Source: CAITNM01 sp021298215
Lineage (GTDB): Bacteria > Pseudomonadota > Alphaproteobacteria > Paracaedibacterales > CAITNM01
DNA: 64,000 nucleotides
Direction: 5' to 3'
Assembly: GCA_046309815.1 (NCBI GenBank)
Contig: JBKCOJ010000008.1
Span: 124,001 to 188,000, forward strand
Part shown: in pieces, positions 17,372 to 26,908 of the stretch
Position numbering within the stretch: position 1 is the first letter of the stretch
Layout of the letters: the number at the start of each line of letters is the position of its first letter
The notes under the pieces: generated by a model
What the model saw: the letters and a program-made list of their open reading frames with translations, nothing else
Told to the model about the DNA's origin: nothing
Databases searched by the model: none
Position numbers and translations under genes: made by a program

Positions 17372-17446
17372 TGGTGCCGCTGGAGAGAATCGAACTCTCG
17401 ACCCCACCCTTACCAAGGGTGTGCTCTACCACTGAGCCACAACGGC
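17372..17446 (-). tRNA. tRNA-Thr (anticodon GGT)
   Basis: Read on the minus strand: a 7-bp acceptor stem (GCCGTTG with CAGCGGC, one G-T pair), D arm with GGCTCAGTGGTAGAGC, anticodon stem CCC/GGG enclosing the loop TTGGTAA with anticodon GGT, T arm with GTTCGATTC, and an encoded CCA at 17374-17372. It lies 23 bases upstream of the glyA start region on the same strand. Confidence 0.96.
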
Positions 17447-17506
17447 GCTTTAATATTTATATCGTGTGGTCTAGTTTTTGGCAATGGGATGGGGTGAGAT
17501 GTTGAA

Positions 17507-17995
17507 TTACGTGCGATGTAGGTTATGCGTGTTTGCAAATTTTGCCAAGATAGCCACTACATCGATATTATAATGGGGAACTATTTGGGTTATCCAACTC
17601 AAAGATCCCTCAGCTTTTTCTATCTCTTGCATTATTTCAGGATCACTCTCTTGATATTTTTTAAGTTTTGCAAAAAAATTATCTCGAAGCTGCGTGAGGG
17701 TTGTATTTGTAGTCGTAACTATGTCAAAAAGCACAGTATTTGTCGTTGAAATGCTGGAAACGTAATCTTGTTGTTGAAAAAGATCATCAAGGATAGGTTG
17801 CATTTCATTGGGTAAATCTGAATCGATTCTGAGAATAAAATGATCAATGTTAAAATTCGGGTATGTGTAGTGTGCTAACTGGGATTGTTCTTCCTTGATT
17901 TCTTTTGTTTCGTAATTTGTTTCATCCATACATACCAAAGGAGTTATTTGGCTTACGCCGATTGCTATACCTAGCAGTAATGTTGTTGTTTTCAT
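17507..17995 (-). CDS. Small secreted protein of unknown function
   Basis: A 162-residue protein beginning MKTTTLLLGIAIGVSQITPLVC, a typical signal peptide. The mature part is acidic, rich in Glu, Gln, Asp and Thr, with predicted helical stretches (LRDNFFAKLKKYQ, EIMQEIEKAEG). The reading frame is open for another 64 codons upstream, but that part would overlap tilS and has no secretion signal; the ATG at 17995 is therefore preferred, though its ribosome binding site is weak. I do not recognise the family. Confidence 0.6.
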   Translation of the reverse strand: MKTTTLLLGIAIGVSQITPLVCMDETNYETKEIKEEQSQLAHYTYPNFNIDHFILRIDSDLPNEMQPILDDLFQQQDYVSSISTTNTVLFDIVTTTNTTLTQLRDNFFAKLKKYQESDPEIMQEIEKAEGSLSWITQIVPHYNIDVVAILAKFANTHNLHRT

Positions 17996-18138
17996 AAAAA
18001 AAACTTTTATATTTACAATGCCTTTATAAGAACGGATTGATAAATTTTCAAATAAAGTTGCTGAAAATTTTATATATAAATATTTAAGTGATGCTTTTTT
18101 GCAATATGGTAATGAGATTGTATTTCTTCCTATTATTT

Positions 18139-19101
18139 TTAGGAATTTAAAAAATAGATAGCCTTTTTTGCTACATTGATGGTGCATCCAGCGACATTGT
18201 AGCCATCGACTTTTGGTTGTTTCAGTATTTTTAAAATAGCATCGATTGTTTCATAAGGTTTTGGGTAAGTGGCTTTGCCAATGGCCCAAATGGTTTGACG
18301 TAGCCATTCTTGTTGAATGTGATTTGGGCATTCAAAAAAAATGGGTTGATTGATGGCAAGAGGATTAATGCTAATAATGAAATTTTTTGCGTGCTCATTT
18401 ACCAAATTTTCTAAGGCTTGATACAAGCTATAGATTTTGGTGGCGGAGGTAAGAATGCCTTCTTCTTGCCAGCCTAAGTTCTTGATGTGCTGCACAAGTT
18501 GGCGTACGCGCGTACGTTCGTATGAATCATCTTGATTTGAAGGATCTTCGATCCATTTGATTTTTTTATTTTGTAAGTAGGTTCGTAAATCTTGAGGGAA
18601 AATTTCAAGAAGAGGGCGAATAATCCGAACATCATTTTTATATCGTGTTGTTTGAATTCCTTGAAATCCAGCAGGTCCTGATCCCTTTAAAAAGCGCATC
18701 AGAATGGTTTCAATTTGATCTTGTGCATGATGCGCTGTTAGCAAAAAAGGGTTTTCATATTTTTTGCAAAATTCGGTGAGTAAATGGTATCGAGCTTTTC
18801 GGGCTTGTTCGTGAATACGGTTAAGATTATCTTCATGCTGCCAAACAAGCGTGTGATGAGAGATATCATGAGCTTTTAAAATGCTATGCACTTCTTCTGC
18901 TTCTGCAGATGATTCTGGGCGTAATGCATGATCAATTGTGACGGCTTCTAACTTTACATTTTTTGTTGCTGCATATTCATTGGCAAGAAAAGTTAGGGCA
19001 AGACTGTCAGCACCACCTGATACTGCAACAATAAGAGTGCAAGTGGGTGAGGGAAGAAGTTGATCAAATGCTGTAAAAGCTTTTTGTTGTAAGGAAATCA
19101 T
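18139..19101 (-). CDS. tilS: tRNA(Ile)-lysidine synthetase TilS
   Basis: Modifies the wobble cytidine of the AUA-reading tRNA-Ile to lysidine with ATP and lysine, an essential step of decoding. It has 320 residues. The PP-loop motif SGGADS is at residues 28-33; other family motifs are DHALRPES, HHAQDQIET and LKGSGPAGFQGI. The C-terminal part is short compared with E. coli TilS (432 residues), similar to compact forms in other alphaproteobacteria. The start ATG overlaps the sfsA stop (ATGA), which settles the start over a longer upstream extension. Confidence 0.93.
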   Translation of the reverse strand: MISLQQKAFTAFDQLLPSPTCTLIVAVSGGADSLALTFLANEYAATKNVKLEAVTIDHALRPESSAEAEEVHSILKAHDISHHTLVWQHEDNLNRIHEQARKARYHLLTEFCKKYENPFLLTAHHAQDQIETILMRFLKGSGPAGFQGIQTTRYKNDVRIIRPLLEIFPQDLRTYLQNKKIKWIEDPSNQDDSYERTRVRQLVQHIKNLGWQEEGILTSATKIYSLYQALENLVNEHAKNFIISINPLAINQPIFFECPNHIQQEWLRQTIWAIGKATYPKPYETIDAILKILKQPKVDGYNVAGCTINVAKKAIYFLNS

Positions 19102-19802
19102 CCTAAAACCTGTAAAGGCTGTTTTAAGGTAATGCCAGTTGGCAGCATATTGCAGCAATAGGCTAGCGTTTCAACGCCGGCTTTAGTGGCTTGTCGAGAA
19201 GCTTCACCATAAGCTTTATCGAGATCATCAGCTACTTTAAAAGTTAGAGCATCATCGCGTTGCACGACGTATAAAACGATGCTTCGAATACCACTTTTTA
19301 CTTGATTTGCTAATTCAAGTTGGTGTTTGGCGCCGCGTGCAGTAATACAATCAGGGAATTCGGCCATGTGATTATTGCGAATTAAATGAACGTTTTTCAC
19401 TTCTACGAGGCACATTTCGGTGGGACCGTCAGTAAGAAAAAAATCGATTCGTGAATTTTGTCCGTACTTTACTTCTGCTTTAACATTTTTATAATCAGCT
19501 AATTCGGGAATAGATTTTTTCGCTAAAGCTTCTGCGACAATTAAGTTGGGATTGTTTGTATTGGTACCAATCCAGGTTCCTTCACTTTCAACCATTTCCC
19601 ATGTGTAGGCTAATTTTCGAGCAACATTGACGGCTTTTGATAAAGCAACGCGCGAGCCTGGCGTGGTAATACCCATCATAGCGCCAGGGTTCGGGCAGTG
19701 TACGGTTAGTTCTTCGCCCGTATCAAATTTTACGTCGGCCAAAAAGCGTTTGTAGCGTTTGATAAGAGTGCCGTAGGTAAGATCGCTTGGAAAAATCATC
19801 AA
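19098..19802 (-). CDS. sfsA: Sugar fermentation stimulation protein homolog SfsA
   Basis: A 234-residue protein of the SfsA family, usual length. Visible family motifs are RYKRFLADV near the start, CPNPGAMMG, and VEVKNVHL in the nuclease-like core (an acidic-Val-Lys pattern with E and K as in PD-(D/E)XK nucleases), then FPDCITARGAKHQLEL. The name comes from an E. coli phenotype on maltose genes; the true biochemical role is uncertain and a nucleic-acid role is suspected from the fold. It overlaps argS upstream and tilS downstream by four bases each (ATGA), so the three form one coupled unit. Confidence 0.92.
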   Translation of the reverse strand: MMIFPSDLTYGTLIKRYKRFLADVKFDTGEELTVHCPNPGAMMGITTPGSRVALSKAVNVARKLAYTWEMVESEGTWIGTNTNNPNLIVAEALAKKSIPELADYKNVKAEVKYGQNSRIDFFLTDGPTEMCLVEVKNVHLIRNNHMAEFPDCITARGAKHQLELANQVKSGIRSIVLYVVQRDDALTFKVADDLDKAYGEASRQATKAGVETLAYCCNMLPTGITLKQPLQVLG

Positions 19803-21517
19803 CGCATTTCTTCAATAGGAGTTATGCCAAGAAGATTTAGTCCTTCGGCAAGGATACTTGCTGTTGATTTTAAAAGTGCTAAACGTGCTGCTGTTTGTGA
19901 AGGAGAGTGCTCGTCAATAAAACGTAGTTGCGTATTTTCTTTCCCTTTATTCCAGAGGGAGTGGAAAAGGCTTGCGGTATCATACAAATAATTTGCAATC
20001 CGATGTGGTTCTAAATGTTGTGCTGCAGATAAAACAATGCGCGGCCATTGAATTAGACCTTTAATGAGGCTTAACTCAGCTTCATCATTTAAACACTCTA
20101 ATGAATCAGCACTAAGTTCTTTACCGAATGTTTGTGCGGCATGACGTAATACAGAATGAATGCGTGCGTGCGCGTATTGGATGTAAAATAAAGGATTATC
20201 TTTTGACTGCTCAATAACTTTTTTAAAGTCAAAATCAATCACCATATCCTGATGACGAGAAATCATCATAAAGCGTACAGCATCTTTGCCAACACGTTCG
20301 ACAAGTTGTTGAATGGTTATAAAAGTACCGGCTCTTTTGGACATACGAACAGGCTGACCATTGTCCGAAAAGTTTACCATTTGGCAAGTTTTGATGGTAT
20401 AGATTTGATCATTTTTTAGGGCTTTTACCGCTGAGGTTAGGCGCTTGACGTATCCTACGTGATCAAAACCAAGAATATTAACAAGAACGTCATAATGGCG
20501 GCTGATTTTGTAATAGTGATACCCAACATCGCCAGCAAAATATGTCCATGTGCCGTCTGATTTTTGCAAAGCTCGATCAACATCATCACCATAGGCGGTC
20601 GCTTTGAATAAAATCTGTGGGCGTTCTTCCCAATCATCAATTTGATGACCTTTTGGTTTTTCAAGAATACCAGTGTATACATCGCCTTTTTCTTCTAATG
20701 CTTTAAGGGCTTTCTCTACCCATCCTTCTTGGGTGAGTGCGCTTTCGGATGCATATTCCATGGTGATGCCGAGTGATTTTAAGTCGGACCTGATGCAATT
20801 CATCATAGAGTCGATAGCAAAAAGCCGCACTGTTTCAAACCATTCAGCATTAGGTTTATTTAAAAGGGAATCGCCGAACTTGTGTGCTAAATCTGAGCCC
20901 ACTGGGATTAGGTAATCGCCTTTGTACATGTCTTGGTCAAAGTCATCATCTGAAATAGTTTCATCGAGGGCTTCTTTATAACGAACGTAAGCTGAGCGTG
21001 CGAGGGCAAGTGTTTGTCCGCCAGCGTCATTAATATAATATTCGCGCGTCACTTTATAGCCAACTTTTTCAAGCAAATTGGCAACAGTATCTCCTAGGAT
21101 CGCATTGCGTCCATGGCCAATATGCATAGGGCCTGTTGGATTTGTTGAAACATATTCTACTTGCGCCGATTTACCTTTTCCTAAAGTGTTTGTGCCGTAG
21201 GCTGATTGGAGATTTAAGATTTCATGCACTTCTTTTTGTAGGATGGTCTGTTTTAGCCATATATTGATGAAGCCAGGGCCTGCAATCTCTGTTTTTTCAA
21301 TAGCTTCGTGACTGGAGATTTTTTTGATGAGTTTTTGTGCAAATTCACGCGGAGAAATGCCTTCAGCTTTTGCACACACCATAGCGGCATTGCTTGCTAG
21401 ATCGCCGTGAGATGGATCTTTTGTAGGTTCAAGTATGACTTTATCAAGCTGCGCAGTTGGCGCAATTTCTTTCAGCGATTTTTCAATAAAGTCTTGTAAC
21501 GTAAAAACGAGCGTCAT
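19799..21517 (-). CDS. argS: Arginyl-tRNA synthetase
   Basis: Class I aminoacyl-tRNA synthetase of 572 residues. The N-terminal Add-1 domain (about 1-110) precedes the catalytic domain with HIGH at residues 132-135 in NPTGPMHIGHGRN and the KMSKS-equivalent RMSKR before AGTFITIQQL. The C-terminal helical anticodon-binding domain (DALR type) has NPLFYIQYAHARI at its start. It is the first gene of the argS-sfsA-tilS operon. A 283-base AT-rich gap separates it from the divergent gene at 21801; it should hold both promoters, but I could not assign boxes with confidence. Confidence 0.97.
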   Translation of the reverse strand: MTLVFTLQDFIEKSLKEIAPTAQLDKVILEPTKDPSHGDLASNAAMVCAKAEGISPREFAQKLIKKISSHEAIEKTEIAGPGFINIWLKQTILQKEVHEILNLQSAYGTNTLGKGKSAQVEYVSTNPTGPMHIGHGRNAILGDTVANLLEKVGYKVTREYYINDAGGQTLALARSAYVRYKEALDETISDDDFDQDMYKGDYLIPVGSDLAHKFGDSLLNKPNAEWFETVRLFAIDSMMNCIRSDLKSLGITMEYASESALTQEGWVEKALKALEEKGDVYTGILEKPKGHQIDDWEERPQILFKATAYGDDVDRALQKSDGTWTYFAGDVGYHYYKISRHYDVLVNILGFDHVGYVKRLTSAVKALKNDQIYTIKTCQMVNFSDNGQPVRMSKRAGTFITIQQLVERVGKDAVRFMMISRHQDMVIDFDFKKVIEQSKDNPLFYIQYAHARIHSVLRHAAQTFGKELSADSLECLNDEAELSLIKGLIQWPRIVLSAAQHLEPHRIANYLYDTASLFHSLWNKGKENTQLRFIDEHSPSQTAARLALLKSTASILAEGLNLLGITPIEEMR

Positions 21518-21800
21518 GAATATTCTCCTAGAACAGTTATAGATTTAGCAGGCCTTGAGAGAAAGAATCAATAAAAACTGAAAGGCTAGAGTTTTTGTTA
21601 ATTAAATTATGTGCACGTATCTGTGCTTATAACCAAATTCATATGGTTTTATCTTGAATTAATAAATATTTAATAAAAATTAAAATATTTTCTATTAAAT
21701 ATTTATTAATACTATCTCCTTTAAGCTGATATTGAAAAAATTTTTTCATCTAAAAAATCACTTGTTTAGGTGAAAGATCTTAAATTGTGGAGATTTGCAA

Positions 21801-22709
21801 ATGTTAAAATATATATTGGCTTGTATCATTAGTGTAGGAGTAGCCTATTGTGGTGCTAATACAGAGTATATTACCGGTATCGAGAATGAAGGTAGTGAAA
21901 GACGAGATATTTTCAGAATTGGTTCCGAAGCAGGAGATGTAGATGGATATACTGCGCCAAGCGCAGGCATTACAAAATTAACCATAGATTTTGTTCAATC
22001 TGGTACAGTGCCAAGCGGTGGAATCTCTAGTCATTTCAGTGCAATTTCATTTCCTGAAACACTTAAAGACCTTTACCTAAGAGGTGATGCTACTAGTCTT
22101 GATGTGTTATTTAACGGTCTCGCAAGGAATGCACTTCCTACCCCTCCGAATGGCTGTAAGATTCATTTTTCTTTGAAGACTGGGCCTGACGCTGATCCAG
22201 GTTGGTTTCAATCTCGTATACTCGAAGATTCTAATGTTTATGTGGAGCCACTATCTGATAATCCTAAGGCGGATAGTCTTTTGGTAAATTTAGGAAATAC
22301 TAATACTTTCTATTTGGGGTCTAATGTTCAGCTTGCAAGCACAACTAGTGAATTAAGTTGTAAGATTGTAAGGCACCCAGATATTAAAGCAGAAAAAGCA
22401 TATACAGATGCTAGGTTAATAACGGAAGGGAATATAATTTTCCGTAGCCGTGTAGATGGGATTAGTCTTGGTTGTTTTGATGTTAGTGGTCTGTTTAGGT
22501 TCGATGTTAATTCATTGATTATAGATCCAGATGAGACTGTTACTACGATCGGCGTTAATGGTACGCACAGTGAAGAAGGTATGACATTATACGTCACATA
22601 CCTAGGTAATGTAGAGCAGAAAGATTTGGCATACACAGTATATGGTTCAAATTCCGGTGCGGCCCTTTCAAAGGTGCTAGTTGGTACAACTTTGCCTAGA
22701 TCATTCTAG
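21801..22709 (+). CDS. Secreted protein of unknown function
   Basis: A 302-residue protein. The ATG at 21801 follows a GTGGAGA ribosome binding site seven bases upstream; a TTG two codons earlier is less likely. The N-terminus MLKYILACIISVGVAYCG is a signal peptide; the Cys lacks a canonical lipobox (Tyr at -1), so lipidation is doubtful. The mature part looks beta-rich with many Thr, Ser, Gly and Asp. One segment (FPETLKDLYLRGD) resembles a leucine-rich repeat unit, but a repeat array is not evident. No family recognised. It is followed by a clear terminator. Confidence 0.7.
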   Translation: MLKYILACIISVGVAYCGANTEYITGIENEGSERRDIFRIGSEAGDVDGYTAPSAGITKLTIDFVQSGTVPSGGISSHFSAISFPETLKDLYLRGDATSLDVLFNGLARNALPTPPNGCKIHFSLKTGPDADPGWFQSRILEDSNVYVEPLSDNPKADSLLVNLGNTNTFYLGSNVQLASTTSELSCKIVRHPDIKAEKAYTDARLITEGNIIFRSRVDGISLGCFDVSGLFRFDVNSLIIDPDETVTTIGVNGTHSEEGMTLYVTYLGNVEQKDLAYTVYGSNSGAALSKVLVGTTLPRSF

Positions 22710-22729
22710 GTTTATATTTTTTATAAAAG

Positions 22730-22765
22730 AAGAGATTTTCTTGTAATGAGGGGATCTCTTTTTTT
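22730..22765 (+). terminator. Rho-independent terminator
   Basis: Stem AAGAGAT (22730-22736) and ATCTCTT (22754-22760) with a 17-base loop, followed by T residues to 22765. It ends the transcript of the secreted-protein gene at 21801-22709 and sits before a convergent gene. Confidence 0.7.
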
Positions 22766-22789
22766 AACGTTTTAATTTCTTGGGGAAAA

Positions 22790-23857
22790 TTAAAGTAACT
22801 TGAAAGTCCAAGAGTGAAGAAATTTGTATAGCCAATCCAAAATATCATTTGATGAAGGTGCATTTTTTCTAGTTTCGTGCACGAATTGATCGGGATTTTG
22901 TAAAAAACTTGAAATGTCTTGTAGAAACATTTTTCTTATAGCTAACGAGTCATGCACAAGACTGTGATACGCTTCCCGATATATTTTATGTGCAACTTTT
23001 GTTAAAGATGAAACGACGATTTTATCGTAGCTGGTGTCTAAAACTTTATCATTACCAGCGGTTGCAAAAAATATTTTTGTGGTGATGGGTTTTAATAGAT
23101 AGAGATTGTTTAAAAGCTGTCTTGATGTAGTAAGGGCTGTGTACATCCATCCCCAGCTAGGATCACTTGGTATCATTTCTTTTTTGGATTCGGGTATATA
23201 ATAATACTGATCAAAAAGATCTTTGTCGCGGCAGTTACGGTTATTTGTAAAGTTTAGTTTGATGGGGTCATAATCGCTGCATGTAAGACAGTATTGCTTA
23301 CTTTTCCCCAACCAATTTTTAAAAATGTAGGCCATGGGTTCTGCAAAAAAAAGTGGGAAAGGTGATGTATTGATGCGAATCATGGGTGCTTCAAGCACGG
23401 CAAGTTGAAATTTATTGGGATATTTTTTTAATATTTGTAATGCCACTTGTCCGCCCATGGAGTGTGCATATAGAGAAATTTGCTTATTTTGAAATTGCTT
23501 AAGTGAAGCTAATGTTTCTACATCTGTTATGTACTGACCAAAGTCATCTACATGAATCATTTGTTTGTTACTAACAAGACGCTGTGACTCACCTTGGCCA
23601 CGAAATTCTAATACCCAAATATCATAGCCATGTGAGGCAAGTTGTTGTGCTAGGAATTCTTGTCGTTCAATGCGAGAAACAAGTCCTGGTAATATAAATA
23701 GAACTTTATCTGAAGAAGATATTGTATTTTCACCGCAAAATCGACCTACGCGAATTTTTACGTTATCTGGCGTTGTGAGTTCATGGTATTCAAACGCAGA
23801 ATTTGTAGAGTAGAGAATTGTGCTAAAAAGGCAGTATAGATAAACAAGAACGATCAT
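22790..23857 (-). CDS. Secreted alpha/beta hydrolase (lysophospholipase-like), copy 1
   Basis: A 355-residue serine hydrolase of the PldB/monoacylglycerol lipase type with an N-terminal signal peptide or anchor (IVLVYLYCLFSTILY). The nucleophile elbow is AHSMGG at residues 131-136 with Ser133. The oxyanion region is ILPGLVSRIERQ, and EFRGQGESQR is typical of the family. The acid is probably the Asp in AGNDKVLD and the base the His in HSLVHDS near the C-terminus. It closely resembles the gene at 24551-25591 along its whole length. Likely substrates are lysophospholipids or monoacylglycerols; no substrate can be read directly. It is divergent from the SCO1-like gene. Confidence 0.85.
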   Translation of the reverse strand: MIVLVYLYCLFSTILYSTNSAFEYHELTTPDNVKIRVGRFCGENTISSSDKVLFILPGLVSRIERQEFLAQQLASHGYDIWVLEFRGQGESQRLVSNKQMIHVDDFGQYITDVETLASLKQFQNKQISLYAHSMGGQVALQILKKYPNKFQLAVLEAPMIRINTSPFPLFFAEPMAYIFKNWLGKSKQYCLTCSDYDPIKLNFTNNRNCRDKDLFDQYYYIPESKKEMIPSDPSWGWMYTALTTSRQLLNNLYLLKPITTKIFFATAGNDKVLDTSYDKIVVSSLTKVAHKIYREAYHSLVHDSLAIRKMFLQDISSFLQNPDQFVHETRKNAPSSNDILDWLYKFLHSWTFKLL

Positions 23858-23997
23858 TATAAAATGAAATTTTGTATCTTTATTATAATAATACGATTAA
23901 AAAAGTTAATATGTTGCTAATTTGAAAAATTTTTATCAATTCTTTGTTTCCTTAAATGTTCCGTGTAGGATGTAGCAACAAAAAATTTAGAGAAATT

Positions 23998-24606
23998 ATG
24001 AATAGATTAGTTGTTTCTGCTGTTATCGGAAGTGCTATAGGGTTAGGAATTGTTCTTGGAATATATAAATTTCAGGAACCTACAGCGATTGTCTATAAAG
24101 ATGTTACAGACCCCGTCGTAGTGATTGGTGGAGATTTTGCGCTAAAAGATCAATTTGGGAAAAAGCGTTCAACAGCAGAGTTTCGCGGAAAAATATTGTT
24201 GGTGTATTTTGGATATACATATTGCCCGGACGTGTGCCCTATGGCATTGGAGCATATTTCAAAAGCTTTAAAATCTTTAAAGCGTGATCGCGATAAAATT
24301 GCTGTGGTATTTGTAAGTGTTGATCCAGATCGGGATACAACAGATGTTTTAAAGATTTATAGCGAAAATTTTGATCGTAATATTATTATGCTAACGGGTG
24401 CGCAAGATGATGTGCAGAAGGCGATGAAGCAGTATAAAGTGTATGCAAAAAAAGAAATGAAAGAAGGAATGAGTGATTACTTAATGAATCACACAAGTGT
24501 TGTGTATGTGATGGATAGGAATGGTGGGTATCTGAGTAGTTTTGCTCATTCTACACCCCCTGAGGAAATTCGTTCGATTCTTTTAAAAGTTCTTTTGAGT
24601 GCATAG
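23998..24606 (+). CDS. SCO1/SenC family copper chaperone
   Basis: A 202-residue membrane-anchored thioredoxin-fold protein used in assembly of the CuA centre of cytochrome c oxidase. The N-terminal anchor is LVVSAVIGSAIGLGIVLGIY. The copper ligands are Cys76 and Cys80 in YCPDVC and His165 in MNHTSVVYV, all present. FVSVDPDRDT is a further family motif. The ATG at 23998 starts just before the anchor; the frame extends 14 codons upstream to another ATG at 23956 that adds a polar leader, which is less likely. Its last 56 bases overlap the end of the second hydrolase gene on the other strand. No oxidase genes are nearby. Confidence 0.9.
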   Translation: MNRLVVSAVIGSAIGLGIVLGIYKFQEPTAIVYKDVTDPVVVIGGDFALKDQFGKKRSTAEFRGKILLVYFGYTYCPDVCPMALEHISKALKSLKRDRDKIAVVFVSVDPDRDTTDVLKIYSENFDRNIIMLTGAQDDVQKAMKQYKVYAKKEMKEGMSDYLMNHTSVVYVMDRNGGYLSSFAHSTPPEEIRSILLKVLLSA

Positions 24607-25591
24607 CTTTTATAAAAGCATCTGGATTTTTTAAAAACAATGTCAGATCAGATACATATGATTTTCGTGTTTCTAACGTGTCATGCAGCAAGCAATGCCA
24701 GGCATTTTTATATGTGCGGTGGGCTACGTTTAAAAAGGCTGATGCTACTCTGATATCATGTTCGTTGTTGACTCTTCGATCATCTCCTGCGGTTGCTAGA
24801 AAGATTTTACTGGTGATTCCTTTTAATGATGCCAAATCTTTCAGAAGGGATTGCGTTGCATTAAGTGCTGAGTAGACCCATCCCCAGCTAGGCCCTGTAG
24901 GAATTAGCTCTTTTTCAGATTCAGCTATATAGCGATGTTTGTAGAAGAGATTAATATCGCGACAATTAGAATTATGCTCAAAACTTTCTTTTTTAACATC
25001 GTAGTTTCCACGGCCTATGCAGAAATTTTTATTCCTAGATAACCAGGTTTTAAAAAAATACGCGATTGGCTTGGCAAGAATGAATGGAATTGGTGAAGTG
25101 TTGAGCTTAATCATTGGTGATTCGAGTACGGTGGATTCAAATGTTGTTGGGTGTTTTTTCAAGAGTTGTAGTGCTACTTGTCCTCCCATGGAATGTCCAT
25201 AAAGGGAGAGCTTTTTTCCTTTTAATTCCTTAAGGTTCATCAGTGTTTCAGCGTCTGTTATGTACTGATCAAAGTCATCAACATGAACCATTTCTTTATT
25301 CTCAACCATACGTTGTGATTTTCCTTGCCCTCGAAAATCAAGTGTCCAAACATCAAATCCACTAGCAGCAAGTTGCTCTGCTAAAAATTCTTGTCGTTCC
25401 ATACATGACACCATGCCAGGAAGGATGATAATAGCTTTTGTTGAATGGGGAACTGATCCTTTTCCGCAAAAATAACCAGCACGAATTTTTACATTATCTG
25501 CCGTGGTGAGGTATTGGCACTGAAACGAAGCAAATAGGCTAATAGTAGAGAGAATTAAGATCGTAAATTTAAGCAATCTAGAATATTTCAT
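24551..25591 (-). CDS. Secreted alpha/beta hydrolase (lysophospholipase-like), copy 2
   Basis: A 346-residue paralog of the product of 22790-23857. The signal peptide is LLKFTILILSTISLFASF. The nucleophile elbow is GHSMGG at residues 132-137 with Ser134; DFRGQGKSQR and HVDDFDQYITDAETL are shared almost unchanged with copy 1. The acid is probably in AGDDRRVN and the base His in WHCLLHDT. The two copies flank the SCO1 gene, and a patatin-type phospholipase follows upstream on the same strand, so the region carries three exported lipolytic enzymes. The 3' end overlaps the convergent SCO1 gene by 56 bases. Confidence 0.85.
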   Translation of the reverse strand: MKYSRLLKFTILILSTISLFASFQCQYLTTADNVKIRAGYFCGKGSVPHSTKAIIILPGMVSCMERQEFLAEQLAASGFDVWTLDFRGQGKSQRMVENKEMVHVDDFDQYITDAETLMNLKELKGKKLSLYGHSMGGQVALQLLKKHPTTFESTVLESPMIKLNTSPIPFILAKPIAYFFKTWLSRNKNFCIGRGNYDVKKESFEHNSNCRDINLFYKHRYIAESEKELIPTGPSWGWVYSALNATQSLLKDLASLKGITSKIFLATAGDDRRVNNEHDIRVASAFLNVAHRTYKNAWHCLLHDTLETRKSYVSDLTLFLKNPDAFIKAMHSKELLKESNEFPQGV

Positions 25592-25642
25592 GTAATGCGG
25601 ACGAAAACTTTTTCTTAATATGAAAGAAGTGGGTATCTTACG

Positions 25643-26908
25643 TCAACGTAAAGGAAAGATATTTTTGAAACTGCGCAATAGTAAGTTTCTGCATGAGAAT
25701 TGATTTAAGCTTGATCTACACCAACAACTTGCCCATGAAACAAAATTTTGTAAGGCATTATTTGGTGAATAGATGGTGAGAGGAGAATCCTTAACTTCTC
25801 TTGTTTTTTTTGCTGAGAAAGATGCTTTTGCTTTAAGTTTTTCGGCAATTTCATCAAATTCCTCTTTTCTATCTTCACGCATTTTTTGATTAGCTTTTAA
25901 CATGCCGTGTCCATTAGCATCAGATAGGCTATCAAAGGTGATTAAATGTGGATCTAAAAGCGGACTAAATCGATGATAACGTTTTCCAAGATGTAAGGAA
26001 GCAATATTAATATCTGTATGTTGTTGGCCATATATTAATAAATCAGTGAGAACACTTGCCCAACTTAAGCCGTTTCCTCTTTGTAAGTGGTTGTTGGCAA
26101 TTGGTGTGTTTGAAATTCCAGTGCCTAGAGCAAGCACGTGTATTTGTTTTTGCTCTATTTTGTAGTGCTTTTTTAGCATTGCAATACCTGCATGAGTGGG
26201 AGAAGTCATGCAGGTGCCGCCATCACTGACGAAGTGACCGGAAGAATCTGGTTTATCGAGAGGGAAGACCTGTTGAGGTCGATAATAGGTGGGGGCAGCA
26301 GCTGAAGCCATTGCAATATCTTTTGCAAGATAATCATCCTCATCAATGCTGGAAAATGTCCTAATGCCAAAAGTGCTGAGATCATGGGTTACCAAGACAG
26401 TTGGAAGCCAGCGATTTTTTAAGGTATTTCCACCTACCATATCAAATAAGAAGTCCTTCATGCCCCGCGTTTTGTACCTGGTGCGTAAAAGTCCACCGAA
26501 GGAAAACCATTTAGGCTGAAACATTTGATATCGCTTTTCGAAGAATATGTCGAGAAGTTGTCTTGGTCGATATTTGGGTTGAGATGGATTTAAAGGATCT
26601 GGAACAGTTAGAAGAATAGCAATAATACCTCCAATGGAGGTGCCGGCAATACCGTCAAACATATCTACAACTCGTTGGCCCGTTATTTCTTCAAGTTTGG
26701 CTAATGTTTCAAGATGGAGAATGCCCCGTTCTCCGCCGCCATCGAGAGATAAAAGCCAGTATTCTTCTTTGGAAGTTAGGGATTGAGCATTGAGAGGTCT
26801 GTTAAGTTCAGATGAAGAATCGTTTCTGAAAAGCGCGTCAATTGGTTCATGATGAGAAGCCGTAATTGAATTGATTGCGTGAAATAATAAAAAATAAATA
26901 ATATTCAT
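25643..26908 (-). CDS. Secreted patatin-like phospholipase
   Basis: A 421-residue protein with an N-terminal signal peptide (IIYFLLFHAINSITAS). The patatin domain has the oxyanion motif DGGGERG at residues 56-62, the nucleophile GTSIG at 89-93 (Ser91), the ASAAAPTYYRP element near 201-211, and the dyad Asp229 in SDGGT. Such enzymes hydrolyse acyl chains from phospholipids (phospholipase A). Homologs in Rickettsia and Legionella act on host membranes; this is family knowledge and the role here is inferred. It lies 51 bases upstream of the second alpha/beta hydrolase on the same strand, and the two may be co-transcribed. Confidence 0.9.
   Translation of the reverse strand: MNIIYFLLFHAINSITASHHEPIDALFRNDSSSELNRPLNAQSLTSKEEYWLLSLDGGGERGILHLETLAKLEEITGQRVVDMFDGIAGTSIGGIIAILLTVPDPLNPSQPKYRPRQLLDIFFEKRYQMFQPKWFSFGGLLRTRYKTRGMKDFLFDMVGGNTLKNRWLPTVLVTHDLSTFGIRTFSSIDEDDYLAKDIAMASAAAPTYYRPQQVFPLDKPDSSGHFVSDGGTCMTSPTHAGIAMLKKHYKIEQKQIHVLALGTGISNTPIANNHLQRGNGLSWASVLTDLLIYGQQHTDINIASLHLGKRYHRFSPLLDPHLITFDSLSDANGHGMLKANQKMREDRKEEFDEIAEKLKAKASFSAKKTREVKDSPLTIYSPNNALQNFVSWASCWCRSSLNQFSCRNLLLRSFKNIFPLR

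Noticed and set aside
17996..18187. 64-codon N-terminal extension of the small secreted protein
   Set aside because: It overlaps tilS and hides the signal peptide; the internal ATG gives a normal export signal.
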